From Rhodothermia bacterium (lineage in GTDB: Bacteria; Bacteroidota; Rhodothermia; Rhodothermales; JAAAOL01): DNA of 42,740 bases. The notes beneath the pieces are model-generated. The model did not search any database and was not told the DNA's origin. It worked only from the letters and a program-made list of their open reading frames with translations. The position numbers and the translations under genes are program-made. How positions within the stretch are numbered: the first letter of the stretch is position 1; every line of letters starts with the position of its first letter. The DNA is taken from positions 1-42,740 of the forward strand of contig JAUIDY010000048.1 of assembly GCA_030428385.1 (NCBI GenBank), in the 5' to 3' direction. Positions 39,465 through 42,740 of the stretch are shown here, piece after piece.

Positions 39465-41297
39465 ATGTCCTTTCGCGTTTTTACCATCGTTGTTGTTGCG
39501 CTTATCGGGCTGGTAGCCTCCGCCCACGCCCAGCCGTTCACCCGCGTCACCGCTGGCGTGTTGGGAACGGACCGCGCCGACTCGCCGGGGGCAAGCTGGG
39601 TGGATTATGACGGCGACGACGACCTCGATCTGTTTATCAGCAACCGCAGCACCAATGCCCTGAATCCCAACAACATCCTCTATCGCAACGACGGCGAGGA
39701 GGTGTTTACCCGCGTCGACGCCGGGGCCTTGACGGCGGTCGGTGCCATCGGGCATTGCTGGGCGGATTATGACAACGACGGCGACCTGGACGTGGCACTG
39801 GCGGGACTGGCAACATATGTGACGCCGGCGGGCGGTTCGCCGCATGTGTTGTTGCGCAACGACGGGGGTACCTTTGTTAATGCGACGGCCAACCTCACCA
39901 CCAGCACTGACGTGCGTTTCTGGTCGTGCTCGTGGGGAGACTATGACCAGGATGGCTTTGTAGACCTGCTGCTCATCCATCCGACGGGTTTTCTGGGCAA
40001 TCCTTCGCTGACGAACCAACTTTATCGTAACCGGGGCGATGGTACCTTCGAGCAGATCACGGGCATTCCGCCCACCACCGGGCAGGGTGCCTTTACCGTC
40101 AGTTCGTGGTCCGATTTTGACCTCGATGGCGATGTGGATCTGTTCATTGGCAGCGGTCCCGTGTCCGTCGCCGCCCGCGATTTTTTGTACCGTAACCAAC
40201 TCACCGAGACGGGCAACGCGGTCTTTGTGCGCATCAACGACGACCCGATTGGCACCGACCTGGTGGATGGGCAGGTGTGGAACTGGATCGATTATGACAA
40301 CGACGGCGACCTGGATGCCTACCTGACGAACTACTCGGGCGGCACGCCGCGTGGTTTGCAGAACAATCTGTACCACAACGACGGCGGCACCTATACCCGC
40401 ATCACAACCGGCTCCATCGTTTCAGAGATTGGGCAGTCGCTGGCGAACACGTGGGGCGATTTCGACAACGACGGCGACCTCGATGTGTTTGTCACCAACG
40501 ACAACGCCAACAGCCGCTACTACCGCAACAACGGCGATGGCACGTTCAGCAGCCTCTCGACGCTGCTCCCGGCGTCTACCAGCGGCGTAAGCTGGGGCGC
40601 CACCCTCGGCGATTATGACGACGACGGCGACCTCGACCTCTTCGTGTCCAATGTGGGCTCGCCGCCGAGCCTGAACTACCTGTACCGTAACGACCTCGCC
40701 AACGACAACCACTGGCTGAAGGTGCGGGCTGTGGGCGTCACCTCGAACCGCACGGCCATCGGAGCCAAGCTTTTTGTGCGGGCGACGATTGACGGAGAAT
40801 CGGTCACGCAACACCGCGAGATTTCGTCGCAAAACACGTTCTGCGGAAGCAACAGCTTCGACGTACATGTGGGCCTCGGCGATGCGGCAGTGGTGGAAGA
40901 ACTGCGCATCGAGTGGCCTTCCGGCACCGTGGATGTGTACACCGATGTAGCCGCCGATGAATTCCTGCTTGCCGTAGAGGGGCAAAGCGTCTCGCCGGTC
41001 TCCCGCGAAGCCGCCGAGGTGCCATCCCGTGATGTTGAGTTGCATCCCGCGTATCCAAATCCGTTGGCGTCCCGCACGACCATCCGCTACGAACTACGCC
41101 AATCCGCGTCCGTGTCGCTGCGGGTGTACGATGTACTGGGGCGCGAAGTGGTCGTGCTCGACGATGGCTGGCAGCCCGCAGGGATGCACGAAGTTGTTTT
41201 CAACGCCAGCGGCTTGCCGAACGGAGCGTACACCTATCGCTTACAGGCAGGTGGGACCGTCCAAAGCCGTACGTTGGTTGTGCTGAAGCCCGAATAG
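39465..41297 (+). CDS. Exported FG-GAP/VCBS and UnbV-domain protein with T9SS sorting domain
   Basis: This 610-aa protein has a signal peptide ending near A-S-A-H-A. It then has about six integrin-like calcium-binding repeats, seen as D-Y-D-N-D-G-D-L-D and close variants, which form a propeller (~25-410). An ASPIC/UnbV domain (~425-505) contains AIGAKLFVRA and IEWPSGTVDVY. A C-terminal T9SS type A sorting domain (~530-610) contains AYPNPLASRTTIRYEL, V-Y-D-V-L-G-R-E-V and N-G-A-Y-T-Y-R-L. It is predicted to cross the outer membrane by T9SS and be attached or released by a PorU-type sortase. Its binding partner may be a carbohydrate or protein. It may be regulated by the two-component pair upstream. 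Confidence 0.9.
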   Translation: MSFRVFTIVVVALIGLVASAHAQPFTRVTAGVLGTDRADSPGASWVDYDGDDDLDLFISNRSTNALNPNNILYRNDGEEVFTRVDAGALTAVGAIGHCWADYDNDGDLDVALAGLATYVTPAGGSPHVLLRNDGGTFVNATANLTTSTDVRFWSCSWGDYDQDGFVDLLLIHPTGFLGNPSLTNQLYRNRGDGTFEQITGIPPTTGQGAFTVSSWSDFDLDGDVDLFIGSGPVSVAARDFLYRNQLTETGNAVFVRINDDPIGTDLVDGQVWNWIDYDNDGDLDAYLTNYSGGTPRGLQNNLYHNDGGTYTRITTGSIVSEIGQSLANTWGDFDNDGDLDVFVTNDNANSRYYRNNGDGTFSSLSTLLPASTSGVSWGATLGDYDDDGDLDLFVSNVGSPPSLNYLYRNDLANDNHWLKVRAVGVTSNRTAIGAKLFVRATIDGESVTQHREISSQNTFCGSNSFDVHVGLGDAAVVEELRIEWPSGTVDVYTDVAADEFLLAVEGQSVSPVSREAAEVPSRDVELHPAYPNPLASRTTIRYELRQSASVSLRVYDVLGREVVVLDDGWQPAGMHEVVFNASGLPNGAYTYRLQAGGTVQSRTLVVLKPE

Positions 41298-41303
41298 ATG
41301 GGG

Positions 41304-41323
41304 CTTTCCCTCACATCGGAAAG
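41304..41323 (+). terminator. Possible hairpin after the FG-GAP protein gene
   Basis: CTTTCC and GGAAAG pair as a 6-bp stem with an 8-base loop, seven bases past the stop codon. No T-run follows. It is weak as a terminator. Confidence 0.25.
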
Positions 41324-41377
41324 AAGCGTGGCGGCATAACTTAACAGGACACCTGTTTATCTGTCGCTGTGCGTGTT

Positions 41378-42740
41378 ATGCAATCCCTCGCCCACCTGCT
41401 GGCGGTGTTTCTTGTCTTTGGAATGACCGCCTGCACCTCGCCCGCCTCTTCGCCCCGCCAGACACATGATTTTGATGCCAACTGGCGCTTTCACCTCGGC
41501 GACGTGGAAAGCGGCGAGGCCATGGATCTGGACGATGCTGACTGGCGCTTGCTCGATGTACCCCACGATTGGAGCATCGAAGGCGTGTTCAGCGCAGACC
41601 ATCCAGCGACGGTAGGGGGCGGCGCACTGCCCGGTGGCATTGGGTGGTATCGCAAGGCGTTTACACTGCCCGATGAGACCGCAAACCAGCAGGTTGACAT
41701 CGACTTCGACGGCGTGTATCGCAACAGTGACGTATGGATCAACGGGCACCACCTCGGCAATCGGCCCAACGGCTACGCCTCGTTCCGTTACGACCTGACG
41801 CCGCACCTGCACGCGCCAGGAGAGACCAATGTCCTCGCCGTTCGTGTTGCCAACGCCCCGCAGCCCAATTCGCGCTGGTACAGCGGCTCCGGCATCTACC
41901 GCCACGTTCGCCTCGTCGTGACCAATCCCGTGCATGTCGATCACTGGGGCACCTACATCACCACGCCCACGGTCACCGATGACGCCGCCACGGTTGCTAT
42001 CGAAACCACCATCCGCAACACAGGGACGCAAGACAGACCCCTCACGCTTCGCACCATTATCTATGATGGCGACGGGCAGGAAGTGACGGCGTCGTCCTCG
42101 GAAGGCATGGTGCCGGGCGACATGACGCAGGTTTTTGTGCAGACGCTGACTGTGGAAGCCCCGCGCCGGTGGACGCTGGGCGACCCGCACCGCTACCGCG
42201 CGGTCACTGAGGTCATCTGTGGCGAGGTGGTGTGCGACTCCTACGAGACCCCATTTGGCATCCGCACGTTTTCCTTCGACAGCGCGACGGGCTTCACGCT
42301 CAACGGCGAGCCCGTCAAGATTCGCGGCGTGTGTAACCACCACGACCTAGGGGCATTGGGGGCGGCGGTAAACACGCGGGCGATGGAGCGCCAACTCGAA
42401 ATTTTGCAGGCGATGGGGGTCAACGGGCTGCGCACGGCCCACAACCCGCCCGCGCCCGAACTCCTCGACCTGACCGACCGCATGGGCTTCATCGTGATGG
42501 ACGAAGCCTTTGACGTGTGGAAACAGCCCAAGACCACTTACGGCTACCATGAAGATTTCGACGCATGGCACCGGCGCGACCTCGAAGCGCTGATCCGCCG
42601 CGATCGCAACCACCCGAGCGTGTTTATGTGGAGCATTGGCAACGAGATCGGCGAGCAGTGGCATCCTTCGGGCACACCCATCGCGCAGGAACTGGCCGCC
42701 ATCGTGCGTCGCCTCGACGAAACGCGGCCCATCACGGCTG
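41378..42740 (+). CDS. Glycoside hydrolase family 2 lipoprotein, 3' truncated by window edge
   Basis: The frame from ATG 41378 is open to the window end (454 codons). The signal peptide ends G-M-T-A-C19, so the enzyme is probably lipid-anchored. The sugar-binding jelly-roll domain (~30-190) has N-W-R-F-H, D-V-P-H-D-W-S, GGIGWYRKAF, D-G-V-Y-R-N-S-D-V-W-I-N-G and WYSGSGIYRHV. The Ig-like domain follows (~190-300). The TIM barrel then starts with IRGVCNHHDLGALG, GLRTAHNPP and IVMDEAFDVW. The acid/base Glu423 is in S-I-G-N-E-I-G. The nucleophile lies beyond the window. This is the beta-galactosidase/beta-glucuronidase-type architecture; the exact substrate is unknown. It stands on the same strand after the FG-GAP protein and may be co-regulated. 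Confidence 0.92.
   Translation, partial: MQSLAHLLAVFLVFGMTACTSPASSPRQTHDFDANWRFHLGDVESGEAMDLDDADWRLLDVPHDWSIEGVFSADHPATVGGGALPGGIGWYRKAFTLPDETANQQVDIDFDGVYRNSDVWINGHHLGNRPNGYASFRYDLTPHLHAPGETNVLAVRVANAPQPNSRWYSGSGIYRHVRLVVTNPVHVDHWGTYITTPTVTDDAATVAIETTIRNTGTQDRPLTLRTIIYDGDGQEVTASSSEGMVPGDMTQVFVQTLTVEAPRRWTLGDPHRYRAVTEVICGEVVCDSYETPFGIRTFSFDSATGFTLNGEPVKIRGVCNHHDLGALGAAVNTRAMERQLEILQAMGVNGLRTAHNPPAPELLDLTDRMGFIVMDEAFDVWKQPKTTYGYHEDFDAWHRRDLEALIRRDRNHPSVFMWSIGNEIGEQWHPSGTPIAQELAAIVRRLDETRPITA

Noticed and set aside
39399-40376. A 325-codon minus-strand frame opposite the FG-GAP protein
   Set aside because: It arises from the antisense of repeated Asp/Gly codons in calcium-binding repeats, which reads as Val/Ile-rich sequence.
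41357-42343. A 328-codon minus-strand frame at the window end
   Set aside because: It is antisense to a clear GH2 enzyme whose + strand frame is open from 41378 to the window edge.
1-42740. CRISPR array, tRNA, rRNA or complete insertion sequence
   Set aside because: No regularly spaced repeats, no cloverleaf-like sequence and no transposase-like frame were found on reading both strands.

Overview
The window is high-GC bacterial chromosome. No rRNA, tRNA, CRISPR array or intact insertion sequence was seen. Several features point to Bacteroidota, most likely the Rhodothermia/Balneolia side: a type IX secretion system (T9SS) sortase of the PorU2 kind, a secreted cargo protein with a T9SS C-terminal sorting domain, a periplasmic beta-propeller histidine kinase of the two-component-regulator-propeller type, an ADOP-type ABC permease paired with a PadR regulator, and few Shine-Dalgarno sequences. 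This placement is inference; no phylogenetic marker gene is present.

Layout. Positions 1-4007 hold a VanZ-like fragment, a two-helix membrane protein, an alditol oxidase (AldO-like, minus strand) and an NAD-dependent epimerase. Positions 4069-6798 (minus) encode a very large lipoprotein combining a dehydrogenase-type propeller, HEAT-like repeats, cytochrome c and a discoidin-like domain. Positions 7189-10140 (minus) are a PadR regulator plus ADOP permease pair. This pair is bracketed on both sides by copies of the same intergenic palindromic repeat. Positions 10422-18213 are mostly single-gene metabolism: a YheT-like hydrolase, a 73-aa membrane protein, a YdiJ-like FAD/Fe-S dehydrogenase, a CE6/SASA-type esterase lipoprotein, a Bcp peroxiredoxin, and a SemiSWEET-PhzF pair.

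Positions 18292-33343 form a surface-glycan locus: an SGNH hydrolase, three GT2 and one GT4 glycosyltransferases, a Wzx/MATE-like flippase, a GT39-like membrane glycosyltransferase with a small partner, and a UGM/protoporphyrinogen-oxidase-like flavoprotein. Embedded in it is the PorU2-type sortase. Its stop codon overlaps the start of a glycosyltransferase (TGATG), so the two are probably translated together. In characterised T9SS species PorU joins cargo proteins to a glycan (A-LPS). A sortase co-transcribed with glycan-assembly genes is therefore a plausible self-contained surface-anchoring system, and it is the main lead in this window.

Positions 33445-35252 hold small membrane proteins (TM2, DUF2752, one unknown) and a stretch with apparent gene remnants. 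Positions 35423-42740 hold a beta-propeller sensor kinase, its NarL-type response regulator, a perfect 18-bp dyad, a T9SS-exported FG-GAP/UnbV protein, and a glycoside hydrolase family 2 lipoprotein cut by the window end. This looks like a sense-and-degrade module for a carbohydrate.

Two families of intergenic palindromic repeats (two copies each) and a G-rich/C-rich low-complexity repeat (two copies on opposite strands) lie in the gaps of the first 15 kb.
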